Shown: positions 18,974 to 28,990, counted from the stretch's first letter. The stretch is 64,000 nt of DNA from Hyphomicrobium sulfonivorans (GCF_013306565.1 NZ_PZPO01000006.1:124001-188000); one strand, 5' to 3'. Notes: generated by a model from the letters alone, not told the origin. Numbers and translations: made by a program.

Positions 18974-19975
18974 TCAGCGCAACTGGTCACGCGCGGCCGC
19001 TGCAATTCCAAACGTGACGCGCGCCAGCTTGTCGTAATCGACCTTGTCTGGCGTGTCCTCAGTTGTGTGATAGTGCCGATAGCGGAACGGCGCCGTGTCC
19101 GTCACCATGATCGCCGGATAGCCAAAGGTGTAAAACGACCAGTGATCCGACCAGGCGATGCCGGGGATGGATTCCGGTGCCGTGCCGCCGATCGATGGCA
19201 GCGCGGTATCGGCGCGGAAGCTGCGCACAACGTCATGCAGGAAGGTGCGCCCACCGGGCAGCGCTACGAAGGCGACGAAATTACCGACGTCATCGAACAC
19301 GTGATTGAATGGAAACGGGTATTGCTGCGAACCCGGCTCGTCGGAAAATGACCCGATGGTTTCCAGCGACATCATGCCGATGACGTTCTCGCCGTTTTCC
19401 TTCAGCGCCTTGGCATAGCGATAACTGCCCATGTCGGGCGTGCCGCCGTAGGGTGGCTCTTCGTTCACGAATAACACTAACCGCAGGCGTTTGCCGCCGA
19501 GCGGGGCATCCTTCAGCAGCCGCGCAAGTTCGAGAACCGCCGCTGAGCCCGTGCCATTGTCGTTGGCGCCGGGTGCGTTGCCGTAGGAATCGTAATGGGC
19601 GCCGATCACGAGTGTTGGCGTATCGGCGTTGGCGTTCGGCGGGGCGAGTTCAACGGAGATGTTGCGCACGGATTTGCCGTCGACATCCCACGCCTGCGCT
19701 TGCGGCGTATATCCGAGCGCAGCAAGCTCGGTTTCGATGTACGCAGCAGCCCGTTCAAGCGCTCCGTAATGAACCACATTGTGCGGTTCGCTCGCGATCG
19801 CCTCGACGTGGCGTTGCAGTCGGGCGGCGAGCGCCCGTTCCTGTTCCGTGGCGGCCGGGACAGGGCCTGCAAAGCTCTGTCCCGGTAGATGCACTGAGTA
19901 CCAGTAGGCGGCGCCGAGCGCGACAAGAGCCAGCAGAAGCAGTGCAACGAGCGTTGTTACAACGATCCGCAACAT
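18974..19975 (-). CDS. M28 family zinc aminopeptidase, membrane-anchored
   Basis: A 333-residue M28 peptidase with one N-terminal signal anchor (residues 4-26) and a periplasmic catalytic domain. Zinc-binding and catalytic segments are visible: VIGAHYDSYGNAPGANDNGTG (His, Asp), VLFVNEEPPYG (Glu pair), and SDHWSFYTFGYPAIMVTD with a later YHTTEDTPD (His). This is the usual M28 H-D-E-D-H set. M28 enzymes remove N-terminal residues from peptides. ATG 19975 has a GGGAGAG site. The next gene upstream on the same strand ends 19 bases away, so the two form an operon. Confidence 0.92.
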   Translation of the reverse strand: MLRIVVTTLVALLLLALVALGAAYWYSVHLPGQSFAGPVPAATEQERALAARLQRHVEAIASEPHNVVHYGALERAAAYIETELAALGYTPQAQAWDVDGKSVRNISVELAPPNANADTPTLVIGAHYDSYGNAPGANDNGTGSAAVLELARLLKDAPLGGKRLRLVLFVNEEPPYGGTPDMGSYRYAKALKENGENVIGMMSLETIGSFSDEPGSQQYPFPFNHVFDDVGNFVAFVALPGGRTFLHDVVRSFRADTALPSIGGTAPESIPGIAWSDHWSFYTFGYPAIMVTDTAPFRYRHYHTTEDTPDKVDYDKLARVTFGIAAAARDQLR

Positions 19976-19994
19976 CTGCTCTCCCGGCCAGGTA

Positions 19995-20777
19995 TCAATC
20001 GTCGTCGCCGTCGTCTGCGCCGTCGTCGATATCTTCGATCTCAGCCACAGGCTCCTGGCGATCGGTTTCACGGGCGCGCTGACGCTCGCGCTCCTTCTCC
20101 TTCTCGCGCTCTTTCTCGTTGGCGCGATCGATCTCAGCCTGCACCAGACGTTCATCGAGATAGGTGCCGACCGCGTCCTTCAGTTCGTCGGTCTTGTTCT
20201 CGAAGAAGTGATTGGCGCCCGGAACCACCTGATGGGTGATCTTGATGCCGCGCTGGGTCTTGAGGCGCTGGGAAAGATCCGCCACGGAGTTCGACGGCAC
20301 GACGCGGTCCTTGTCGCCGTTGATCATCAAACCCGAAGAGGGGCAGGGGGCGAGGAACGAGAAGTCATACAGGTTGGACGGCGGAGCGACGCAGATGAAG
20401 CCCGCAACTTCGGGGCGGCGCATCAGCAACTGCATGGCGATCCAGGTGCCGAACGATACGCCGGCAATCCAGCAGCTCTTGGCGTCCGGCTTGACGATCT
20501 GGAGCCAGTCGAGCGCAGAAGCGGCGTCAGAAAGCTCGCCCGGGCCGCCGTCCCAGATGCCCTGGCTGCGGCCCACGCCCCGGAAGTTGAAGCGAAGCAC
20601 CGAAAAGCCGCGCTCCACGAAGGTGTGATAGAGCGTGTAGACGACCTGATTGTTCATCGTGCCGCCGAACTGCGGATGCGGATGCAGAATCAGGGCGATG
20701 GGGCTATCGCTGGCCGGTTCATGATGGTAGCGGGCTTCCAGACGGCCAGCCGGCCCATTGATGATCAATTCGGGCAT
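19995..20777 (-). CDS. Alpha/beta hydrolase with charged C-terminal tail
   Basis: A 260-residue serine hydrolase of the kind annotated dienelactone-hydrolase-like. HPHPQFGGTMNNQVV (about 32-46) supplies the oxyanion region; FNFRGVGRSQG follows; the nucleophile is Ser108 in AGVSFG; Asp in INGDKDRVVP and His in PGANHFF complete the triad. About 50 residues at the C-terminus are a KER/RER-rich charged helix ending in an acidic run, an addition not seen in the basic fold. The physiological substrate is unknown. Start ATG 20777 (a longer frame to 20849 overlaps the divergent region). Likely co-transcribed with the M28 peptidase. Confidence 0.88.
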   Translation of the reverse strand: MPELIINGPAGRLEARYHHEPASDSPIALILHPHPQFGGTMNNQVVYTLYHTFVERGFSVLRFNFRGVGRSQGIWDGGPGELSDAASALDWLQIVKPDAKSCWIAGVSFGTWIAMQLLMRRPEVAGFICVAPPSNLYDFSFLAPCPSSGLMINGDKDRVVPSNSVADLSQRLKTQRGIKITHQVVPGANHFFENKTDELKDAVGTYLDERLVQAEIDRANEKEREKEKERERQRARETDRQEPVAEIEDIDDGADDGDDD

Positions 20778-20875
20778 CGCAATTCCAGTTCTATCGGGGC
20801 TTCGGATGGCGGCCTGCGCGTAAACGCGCCGCAGGGCCCTTGAATACATGTCGTGGATTCGGGCAAACCCAAACC

Positions 20876-20904
20876 TTGACTTGTGGGCTCGGAATTTTCA
20901 TATT
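20876..20904 (+). promoter_or_regulatory. Putative suf operon promoter
   Basis: TTGACT at 20876-20881 matches a -35 box; CATATT at 20899-20904, seventeen bases on, is a weaker -10 box. The predicted start near 20911 falls just before the first dyad, so a protein bound there would block transcription. Confidence 0.45.
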
Positions 20905-20913
20905 CCCAGAAAC

Positions 20914-20930
20914 TTTAGAACCGTTCGAAA
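20914..20930 (+). promoter_or_regulatory. ICE-like dyad 1 (possible Irr iron-control element)
   Basis: TTTAGAA-CCG-TTCGAAA, a 7-3-7 dyad with one mismatch to the Irr box (TTTAGAA-N3-TTCTAAA) as I recall it for alphaproteobacteria. Irr regulates suf and other iron genes in Hyphomicrobiales. Confidence 0.55.
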
Positions 20931-20936
20931 AGTTGG

Positions 20937-20953
20937 GCTCGAATTATTCGAAA
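20937..20953 (+). promoter_or_regulatory. ICE-like dyad 2
   Basis: GCTCGAA-TTA-TTCGAAA, the same 7-3-7 spacing as dyad 1, with the right half identical. The centres lie 23 bases apart, about two helix turns, so two dimers could bind the same face. Flanking TGGG and CCCA extend the palindrome. Confidence 0.5.
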
Positions 20954-21085
20954 CCCAGCTTTGGCAACGGGTGGCGCTTCTTAGCACATGGCCCAGTGCC
21001 AATTGCAAGTGAAAGCGCCGGAATGACGCGGCTTGAGTGGTCGTCCAAATGCGGAATTTGGGTGCGATCATGGAGGAATGCGACC

Positions 21086-21583
21086 GTGGAACTGAACACC
21101 AAGGGCCGATACGCCGTGATGGCAATGGCAGACCTCGCCAAGTATGGCGCGGAATCCGCTATTCCGCTGTCCGCCATCGCTGAGCGCCAGGGGCTGTCGG
21201 TTGCGTATCTGGAGCAGATCTTCCTGCGCCTGCGTCGCGCCGGTCTGGTGGAAAGCGCGCGCGGCCGCAGTGGCGGTTACGCGCTGGCGCGCCCGGCGAC
21301 CGATATTCCCGTCGTCGATATTCTGCGCGCCGTGGAAGAAGAAACGCGGCTGACCCGTTGTCATGACAGCGAAGAGCCGGGCTGCCTTGGCGACAAGCGC
21401 TGCCTGACCCACGGCCTGTGGCATGCGCTCAGCGGGCACATTCTGGCGTTTCTCTCCGGCGTCTCGCTGGCGGAAGTGGTGCACGGCATTCCGCAGGAAA
21501 AGCTGGCGTACGGCGTCAAGGCTGAACAGCCGGTTCAGCAACCCGTACCCGCAGCACGCGCACCGGAGTTCGCTGGCCAATGA
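21086..21583 (+). CDS. Rrf2 family regulator, IscR-like, of the SUF operon
   Basis: A 165-residue winged-helix regulator. GTG 21086 has GGAGG at 21072-21076. The N-terminal MELNTKGRYAVMAMADLA and SARGRSGGYALARP match IscR/Rrf2 proteins. Three cysteines (92, 100, 106) followed by His109 can hold a 2Fe-2S cluster; E. coli IscR uses Cys92, 98 and 104, so the first spacing is two residues longer here. Such regulators sense cluster supply and feed back on Fe-S assembly genes. Its stop overlaps the next ATG (ATGA), so it is the first gene of the suf operon. Confidence 0.9.
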   Translation: MELNTKGRYAVMAMADLAKYGAESAIPLSAIAERQGLSVAYLEQIFLRLRRAGLVESARGRSGGYALARPATDIPVVDILRAVEEETRLTRCHDSEEPGCLGDKRCLTHGLWHALSGHILAFLSGVSLAEVVHGIPQEKLAYGVKAEQPVQQPVPAARAPEFAGQ

Positions 21584-22722
21584 CGCGGGTGCGTACATAC
21601 CTCGATTACAATGCATCGGCGCCGCTGCGGCCTGCCGCGCGCGAAGCAGTGCTGGCGGCGCTAGATGCGCCGGGCAATGCTTCATCCGTGCATGCTGAAG
21701 GGCGGCGCGCGCGTACGATCATCGAGGGTGCACGCGAGCAGGTGGCCGCGCTTGTAGGCGCCACGCCCAGCGAGGTTGTGTTCACCAGCGGCGCGACAGA
21801 AGCCAACAATTGCGTGATGGCGGCCGGTTGGGCTGCCATCTGCGTTGCCGATATCGAGCACGATTCCGTGCTTGCGCCGGCGGGGGCAAGCGGCGCGGAA
21901 ATTATGAAGCTGCCGGTTTCCACCGATGGCGTTGTCGATCTTGCTGCGGCAAGGGAGGCTCTGGCCGAAGCGGTGTTACGGCATCAGGATGCGCGGCGGG
22001 TGCTGCTCAGCGTCATGATGGCCAACAACGAGACCGGCGTTATTCAGCCGGTGGCGAAAGCTGGCAATATGGCGCGTGATCTCGGCATCCAGTTCCATGT
22101 TGACGCTGTGCAGGGTGTTGGACGGTTGCCGTTTCAGTTTTCCGATATCGGCGCCGACACGCTCACGATTTCAGCCCACAAACTGGGTGGTCCGCGCGGC
22201 GTTGGTGCGCTCATCGTTGGCGACGGCAATAATCTGCCGGCGCTGGTGCGTGGCGGCGGGCAGGAGCGGCGTCGCCGTGGCGGCACTGAAAACGTCGCTG
22301 GTATTGCTGGGTTCGGTGCGGCAGCGGCCGAAGTGCAGAGGGAATGCGAGCGCTCGTCGGAGCGGCTGCAGGTGCTGCGCGATAGGCTGGAGGCCGGTGT
22401 CATGCGCGAGACGCCTGCAGCGGTCATCATAGGCCGGAATGTTGCGCGCATTGCCAACACATCATGCATCGCGATGCCGGGCAAACCGTCCGAGACGCTG
22501 GTGATCCGCATGGATCTCGACGGCATCGCAATCAGTTCCGGTGCGGCCTGCACCTCCGGCAAGATCGGTGAAAATACCGTGCTGGCCGCGATGGGCCTCG
22601 ACGCATCGATCACAGGTTCGGCGGTGCGTGTCAGCCTTGGCGCTGGCACCACCGATGACGACGTTACCGCCTTTCTGGCGGCATGGAAGAAGGCAGCAGG
22701 TGGAACGGCGCTCGCCGCCTGA
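21580..22722 (+). CDS. Cysteine desulfurase, IscS/NifS type
   Basis: A 380-residue PLP enzyme that takes sulfur from cysteine for Fe-S clusters. TYLDYNASAPLRPAA at the start, the PLP lysine Lys201 in SAHKLGGPRG, HVDAVQG for cofactor binding, and the catalytic Cys324 in SGAACTSGK are all present; the long Cys loop with SSG is typical of the NifS/IscS group (class I), unlike SufS. Starts with ATG overlapping the Rrf2 stop. Having both this and SufS (26637) in one operon is common in alphaproteobacteria. Confidence 0.93.
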   Translation: MTRVRTYLDYNASAPLRPAAREAVLAALDAPGNASSVHAEGRRARTIIEGAREQVAALVGATPSEVVFTSGATEANNCVMAAGWAAICVADIEHDSVLAPAGASGAEIMKLPVSTDGVVDLAAAREALAEAVLRHQDARRVLLSVMMANNETGVIQPVAKAGNMARDLGIQFHVDAVQGVGRLPFQFSDIGADTLTISAHKLGGPRGVGALIVGDGNNLPALVRGGGQERRRRGGTENVAGIAGFGAAAAEVQRECERSSERLQVLRDRLEAGVMRETPAAVIIGRNVARIANTSCIAMPGKPSETLVIRMDLDGIAISSGAACTSGKIGENTVLAAMGLDASITGSAVRVSLGAGTTDDDVTAFLAAWKKAAGGTALAA

Positions 22723-22755
22723 CTGCTAAGGAATTGGACGTTGAAAGGGTAGCTG

Positions 22756-24225
<1,470 letters not shown>

Positions 24226-24255
24226 CGGCGGCGCACGCGAATTCAAGTGAGCAAT

Positions 24256-24275
24256 GGCGGTGCATCGGCACCGCC
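24256..24275 (+). promoter_or_regulatory. Intercistronic hairpin between sufB and sufC
   Basis: A perfect 8-bp stem GGCGGTGC/GCACCGCC with a four-base loop, lacking a T-run. In a 111-base gap inside the operon it may stabilise the upstream mRNA or lower downstream expression rather than end transcription. Confidence 0.45.
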
Positions 24276-24336
24276 TCAGATGAGAATAAATCGGTCCGAG
24301 TCGGCGCTCGGCGAACACTGAAAGAAAGTAACGAGA

Positions 24337-25092
24337 ATGCTTGAGATCAAAGACCTGCATGTGAAAATCGCCGACGAGGATCGCGAGATCCTGAAGGGGC
24401 TGACGCTGACTATCCCCAAGGGAGAGGTGCACGCGATCATGGGGCCGAACGGTTCGGGCAAATCCACGCTCGCCTATGTGCTGGCCGGCCGCGACGATTA
24501 TGAAGTAACCGGCGGCGACATTCTCTGGAACGGTGAGAGCATCCTTGAGATGGACCCGGAAGAGCGCGCGGCAAAGGGCGTGTTCCTGGCGTTCCAGTAT
24601 CCGATGGAGATCCCGGGCGTTGCCGGCCTCACGTTCCTGCGCACGGCGGTGAATGCAGTGCGCAAGGCGCGTGGCGAAGCTGAGCTGACAACGCCTGAGT
24701 TCATGAAGTTCGTGAAGTCGAAGGCGGACCGGCTCAACATCGACACCGAGATGCTGAAGCGCCCGGTGAACGTCGGCTTCTCGGGCGGCGAGAAGAAGCG
24801 CTCGGAAATCCTGCAGATGGAAGTTCTGGAGCCGACGCTGTGCGTGCTCGACGAAACGGATTCCGGTCTCGACATCGACGCGCTGCGCATCGTTTCGGAG
24901 GGCGTCAACTCGATGCGTTCGCCCGATCGCTCGATGCTGGTCATCACGCACTATCAGCGTCTGTTGAACTACATCGTGCCCGACCGTGTTCACGTGATGG
25001 TTGATGGACGTATCCGCACGTCCGGCGATGCTTCGCTCGCGAAGGAACTCGAAAAGTCCGGCTATGCCGAGTACCAGACGAAGGCGGCGTGA
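24337..25092 (+). CDS. sufC: Fe-S cluster assembly ATPase SufC
   Basis: A 251-residue ABC-type ATPase without membrane part. Walker [10 protein letters not shown] near residue 35, the signature [11 protein letters not shown], Walker [16 protein letters not shown] and the switch His in VITHYQR are all intact. SufC drives conformational change of SufBD during cluster assembly. ATG 24337 is preceded by GAAAGAAAG. Its stop lies two bases before the sufD start. Confidence 0.97.
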   Translation: MLEIKDLHVKIADEDREILKGLTLTIPKGEVHAIMGPNGSGKSTLAYVLAGRDDYEVTGGDILWNGESILEMDPEERAAKGVFLAFQYPMEIPGVAGLTFLRTAVNAVRKARGEAELTTPEFMKFVKSKADRLNIDTEMLKRPVNVGFSGGEKKRSEILQMEVLEPTLCVLDETDSGLDIDALRIVSEGVNSMRSPDRSMLVITHYQRLLNYIVPDRVHVMVDGRIRTSGDASLAKELEKSGYAEYQTKAA

Positions 25093-25093
25093 G

Positions 25094-26440
25094 ATGAACG
25101 TGGCGATCATGAAAACAAAGGCTGAGCAGGCGCTGAGCGAAGCGTTTGCCAGCCGTGCTGGCGAGCTGCCAGGTGGCGAAGCGGCCGCCAAGCTGCGCCT
25201 TGAGGCACTCGGTCATTTCGGTGCGCTTGGTCTGCCGCATCGGCGCGTTGAAGAGTGGAAGTATACCGACCTGCGCAACGCGATGAAGGAAGCTCTGCCT
25301 CCCGCATCGGGCAAGGCATCGCTGCCTTCCAACGCTGAGGTCATTTCCGTTCTCGGTCCGCTGGCAACGTTCCCGGCGCACCGCGTTGTGTTTGTCGATG
25401 GCAGGTTCGCGCCGGATCTTTCCGATCTCGTCGCCGATGGTGCTGTGACCGTTTCGTCGCTGGCAACGGCGCTTGAGGACGGTGGCGACGTGGCCGAGTT
25501 GCTGGCGGCTGCCGGCAGCGAAAGCAACGCCGTTGTGGCGCTGAATTCCGCCTACGCAACGGATGGCGCCGTGATCGACATCGCTGCGGAAGTAGCGCTC
25601 GATCGCCCGGTGCTGGTCGTACACCTGCGTGCGGATGGCGATGCTGTCACCACAACGGTGCGCAATATCGTGCGCATCGGTGAAGCGTCTGAAGCAACGG
25701 TCGTGGAAGCGTTTGTCAAGCTGCCCGGCGCGGCGACGGACTATCGTTGCAACACGCTGACCAAGGTTGCGGTTGGCAAGGGCGCAAAGCTGAGCCACGT
25801 CAAGGCAACGCTGGAAGCGGGCGCTGGCATTCATCTTGCCAACTGGCTGGTGGATCTGGATGCCAAGGCCAACTATCGCGCCTTCCACCTGACGGCCGGA
25901 ACGGGTCTGGCCCGCAACGAACTGCTCATCACGTTCGCCGGGGAGGAAAGCGAGATTGATCTTTCCGGCACGTTCATTGCCCGGCATGGCGAGCACGTGG
26001 ACACGACGCTCGTTGTCGATCACGCGGTGCCGCGCTGCATCAGCCGCGAGCTGTTCAAGGGCGTGCTGGATGACCATGCCCGCGGTGTGTTCCAGGGCAA
26101 GGTGATCGTGCGTCAGGACGCACAGAAGACCGACGGCAAGCAGATGGCTCAGGTGTTGATGCTGTCGCCCGACTGCGAGTTCGACTCCAAGCCGGAGCTG
26201 GAAATCTATGCCGACGACGTTGTCTGCGGCCATGGCTCCACCAGCGCCGATCTGGATGAAGACCTCGTGTTCTACTGCCGCTCGCGGGGCATTCCGCTGG
26301 CACAGGCACGGGCGCTGCTGATCGAGTCGTTCGTTGGCGAAGCCATCGAGAAGGTCGAGCGCGAAGACGTGCGCGACGCGCTGGCTGATATTGCTCGCGA
26401 ATGGCTGCATCGGGCAGCGGCGGAGAAGGTGGCGGCTTAA
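25094..26440 (+). CDS. sufD: Fe-S cluster assembly protein SufD
   Basis: A 448-residue SufD, the SufB-like partner in SufBC2D. The N-terminus holds RRVEEWKYTDLRN; the beta-helix and C-terminal HGSTSADLDEDLVFYCRSRGI with ESFVGEAIEKVE are typical. The helical His in VVCGHGST corresponds to the residue important at the SufB-SufD interface. Starts at ATG 25094, two bases past the sufC stop, so translation is probably coupled. Followed by two 49-bp palindromic repeats before sufS. Confidence 0.95.
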   Translation: MNVAIMKTKAEQALSEAFASRAGELPGGEAAAKLRLEALGHFGALGLPHRRVEEWKYTDLRNAMKEALPPASGKASLPSNAEVISVLGPLATFPAHRVVFVDGRFAPDLSDLVADGAVTVSSLATALEDGGDVAELLAAAGSESNAVVALNSAYATDGAVIDIAAEVALDRPVLVVHLRADGDAVTTTVRNIVRIGEASEATVVEAFVKLPGAATDYRCNTLTKVAVGKGAKLSHVKATLEAGAGIHLANWLVDLDAKANYRAFHLTAGTGLARNELLITFAGEESEIDLSGTFIARHGEHVDTTLVVDHAVPRCISRELFKGVLDDHARGVFQGKVIVRQDAQKTDGKQMAQVLMLSPDCEFDSKPELEIYADDVVCGHGSTSADLDEDLVFYCRSRGIPLAQARALLIESFVGEAIEKVEREDVRDALADIAREWLHRAAAEKVAA

Positions 26441-26457
26441 GGCCGTTGGCCTGACCG

Positions 26458-26506
26458 GACCATGATCGCTTCGGACCTCACCAGTCCGAAGCGTGAATCA
26501 TCGGTC
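26458..26506. repeat. 49-bp palindromic repeat, copy 1
   Basis: A near-perfect palindrome: outer arms GACC..ATGAT/ATCATCGGTC and inner arms CGCTTCGGAC/GTCCGAAGCG around a seven-base loop. It is repeated almost unchanged at 26515-26563. It lies inside the suf operon, 17 bases after sufD. Confidence 0.85.
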
Positions 26507-26514
26507 TCGAGAAA

Positions 26515-26563
26515 GACCATGATCGCTTCGGACCCTATCAGTCCGAAGCGTGAATCATCGGTT
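26515..26563. repeat. 49-bp palindromic repeat, copy 2
   Basis: A direct repeat of the element at 26458-26506, differing at a few loop bases and at its last base, and separated from it by eight bases. Two such elements in tandem resemble the paired units of bacterial interspersed mosaic elements. Confidence 0.85.
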
Positions 26564-26636
26564 TTAAAAAGCCTGGAGCCGCATCGCGATTTGATGACAG
26601 GCGATAGTCTCCAGCATGACGACAGGAACGCGCGCG

Positions 26637-27908
26637 ATGGACGATCACAAGACGGTGGCAACGGTGGCCGGCGCATCCGGTAGCCTCGGTGCGCCGTTTG
26701 ATGTCGAGGCCATCCGCGCGGACTTTCCCATTCTCTATCGGGAAGTTTACGGCAAGCCGCTTGTCTATCTCGATAACGCGGCGAGCGCGCAGAAGCCGCG
26801 GTCGGTGATCGAAGCGATGGATCATGTCAATCGCTTCGAATACGCCAACGTGCATCGCGGCCTGCACTACCTGTCGAACACAACGACACAGCGGTTTGAG
26901 GATGCGCGCGAAAGCGTGCGGCGCTTCCTCAACGCTGAAAGCGTCGATGAAATCATCTTCACCCGCAACGCAACGTCGGCCATCAACCTGGTGGCCGATT
27001 CCTTCGGTGCTGATTTCGGCGAGGGCGACGAGATCGTACTGTCGATCATGGAGCACCACTCGAATATCGTGCCATGGCATTTCCATCGCGAGCGCAAGGG
27101 CGCGGTGCTGAAGTGGGCGCCGATCACGGACAACGGCGAGTTTCAGCTGGCCGAGTTCGAAAAGCTGCTGACGCCGCGTACCAAGATTGTCGCCATCACG
27201 CAGATGTCGAACGTCACCGGCACGCTGGTGCCGATCCGCGAGGTGATCCGCCTCGCGCATGATCGCGGCATTCCGGTGTTGGTCGATGGTAGCCAGTCGG
27301 CGGTGCACATGCCGATCGATGTCCGTGCTCTGGATGCCGACTTCTATGTGTTCACCGGACACAAGACCTACGGCCCGTCGGGCATCGGCGTGCTGTTCGG
27401 CAAACGCGCGCTGCTGGAAAAGATGCGGCCCTATGAGGGTGGCGGCGGCATGATCGAGCATGTGTCGGTCGACCGCATTACCTATGGCAAACCACCGCAT
27501 CGATTTGAAGCTGGCACGCCGCCAATTGTGGAAGCGATCGGGCTGGGCGCGGCGCTCAATTACATGATGCAGGTGGGCCGCGATAACATCGCTAATCACG
27601 AGGCTGAGCTGCGCAGCTATGCGCACGCGCGGCTGGCCGATCTGCCGTGGCTGAAGATTTACGGCAACGCGCCGGGCAAGGGCGCAATCATTTCATTCAC
27701 CATGGACGGTCTGCACGCGCACGACATCGCAACGATCATCGATCGCTCCGGTGTGGCCGTGCGCGCGGGACACCATTGCGCGCAGCCGCTGCTGGAACGC
27801 CTTGGCGTGACAGCTGTCGCGCGCGCATCGTTCGCGATGTACAACACGAAACAGGATGTCGACGCTTTCGTAGCCGCGCTGGAACGCGCGCACGAGCTGT
27901 TTGTATAA
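26637..27908 (+). CDS. sufS: Cysteine desulfurase SufS
   Basis: A 423-residue class II cysteine desulfurase. FPILYREVYGKPLVYLDNAASAQKP opens the fold; the PLP lysine is in FTGHKTYGPSGIG; the catalytic Cys is in RAGHHCAQPLLE, within the short loop that distinguishes SufS from IscS. SufS usually needs SufE or SufU as sulfur acceptor; neither is in the operon. ATG 26637 has AGGAA ten bases upstream; an in-frame ATG at 26616 is the alternative. Separated from sufD by the palindromic repeats. Confidence 0.95.
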   Translation: MDDHKTVATVAGASGSLGAPFDVEAIRADFPILYREVYGKPLVYLDNAASAQKPRSVIEAMDHVNRFEYANVHRGLHYLSNTTTQRFEDARESVRRFLNAESVDEIIFTRNATSAINLVADSFGADFGEGDEIVLSIMEHHSNIVPWHFHRERKGAVLKWAPITDNGEFQLAEFEKLLTPRTKIVAITQMSNVTGTLVPIREVIRLAHDRGIPVLVDGSQSAVHMPIDVRALDADFYVFTGHKTYGPSGIGVLFGKRALLEKMRPYEGGGGMIEHVSVDRITYGKPPHRFEAGTPPIVEAIGLGAALNYMMQVGRDNIANHEAELRSYAHARLADLPWLKIYGNAPGKGAIISFTMDGLHAHDIATIIDRSGVAVRAGHHCAQPLLERLGVTAVARASFAMYNTKQDVDAFVAALERAHELFV

Positions 27909-27920
27909 GGACGAAACGTG

Positions 27921-28535
27921 ATGGACGACGGCAAGCCCGGTGCGTCGAAGATCGAGGCAGAGCAGCAGGAGCTGAGCGTGGCTTCGACGGAGCAGGGCGT
28001 TGTTGCTGCGCCGGCCGAGCAGTCCGCCGAAGCCGCCTCCGAGGCTGCAGTGCATGCACCCGAAACGCCGGATGCTGGTGGTGCGGACGTTACGGAAGAA
28101 GTGGATGCGGCCGCGGCGGCTTACATCTCGGAATCCAAGCCACGCCGGGCCCCGGCGCTGATGTCTGAGACCAGCGGATCTGACTTCCGGGGCGCGACAA
28201 CGCCGGACGGCATCCTTTCCACCGACAGCGACGACCCGTTCCTGCGCGATATCATCGCCGCGCTCAAAACTGTCTATGACCCGGAAATCCCGGCAGACAT
28301 CTACGAACTGGGCCTGATTTATGCGGTTGATGTCGACGATGACCGCAACGTTGTGGTCACCATGACGCTGACTGCTCCGGGGTGCCCGGTCGCGGGCGAA
28401 ATGCCCAAGTGGGTCGAAAATGCCGTCAATGCCGTGCCGGGCGTCGCTAATACGTCGGTGACGATGACGTTCGATCCGCCGTGGGACATGGGACGCATGT
28501 CGGACGAGGCGCGTCTCGCCCTCAACATGTTCTAA
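27921..28535 (+). CDS. sufT: SufT, MIP18/DUF59 Fe-S assembly protein with acidic N-terminal extension
   Basis: A 204-residue protein. The last ~105 residues are a DUF59 (MIP18) domain: ALKTVYDPEIPADIYELGLIY, TMTLTAPGCPVAGEMPKWVE and MTFDPPWDMGRMSDEARLALN, with the conserved DPE and the Cys in APGCP. SufT helps mature Fe-S proteins. The first ~95 residues are an Ala/Glu-rich disordered extension not found in short SufT proteins. Start ATG 27921 (AAGGA upstream) rather than the GTG directly before it. Twelve bases after sufS. Confidence 0.93.
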   Translation: MDDGKPGASKIEAEQQELSVASTEQGVVAAPAEQSAEAASEAAVHAPETPDAGGADVTEEVDAAAAAYISESKPRRAPALMSETSGSDFRGATTPDGILSTDSDDPFLRDIIAALKTVYDPEIPADIYELGLIYAVDVDDDRNVVVTMTLTAPGCPVAGEMPKWVENAVNAVPGVANTSVTMTFDPPWDMGRMSDEARLALNMF

Positions 28536-28609
28536 TTCAAAAACACGGGTGTTTCGAAAGCGCCCGGCACTGCCTATATTCGGTGCTGACGCAAATCAGG
28601 AAGGTCGCG

Positions 28610-28990
28610 ATGCCCACTCTGCGCGTGATGCCCAAGATCGTAACTTTGACCGCCGCCGCCGCGCGCCGCATCCGGTCGCTCATGGATGCTAATCCGAAGG
28701 CGCTTGGTTTGCGCGTGGGCATCAAGAAGGGCGGCTGCGCCGGCATGGAATACACCATGGCGATGGTCGAAGAAAAATCACCGCACGATGAGGTCATCGA
28801 GCAGGACGGCGCTATTCTGCTGATCGAGCCGACCGCGATCATGTACCTGCTCGGCACTGAGATGGACTTTCAGACCGACAAGCTTTCGAGCCAGTTCGTT
28901 TTCAATAATCCCAACCAGCGCGGTGCGTGCGGATGTGGCGAGAGCGTCAATCTCGTGCCCGCCGCTGAGAAAGCCCCGCACGCCGACTGA
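28610..28990 (+). CDS. sufA: SufA/HesB-type Fe-S carrier
   Basis: A 126-residue A-type carrier that receives clusters from SufBCD and passes them to apo-enzymes. The three conserved cysteines are Cys43 (KGGCAGMEY), Cys107 and Cys109 (ACGCGES). ATG 28610 is preceded by AGGAAGG. It is the last suf gene, 74 bases after sufT; that gap contains a small AAACAC/GTGTTT inverted repeat. A dispersed repeat follows the gene. Confidence 0.95.
   Translation: MPTLRVMPKIVTLTAAAARRIRSLMDANPKALGLRVGIKKGGCAGMEYTMAMVEEKSPHDEVIEQDGAILLIEPTAIMYLLGTEMDFQTDKLSSQFVFNNPNQRGACGCGESVNLVPAAEKAPHAD

Larger units (their letters stand above)
20778..21085. other. Divergent control region of the hydrolase gene and the suf operon
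   Basis: A 308-base gap. It contains the proposed suf promoter (20876-20904) and two tandem dyads (20914-20953), described separately. The ribosome-binding GGAGG of the Rrf2 gene is at 21072-21076, which leaves a leader of roughly 175 bases. Confidence 0.6.

Noticed and set aside
26458-26563. CRISPR-like tandem repeat
   Set aside because: Only two units with an eight-base gap, each a palindrome; no spacers and no cas genes.
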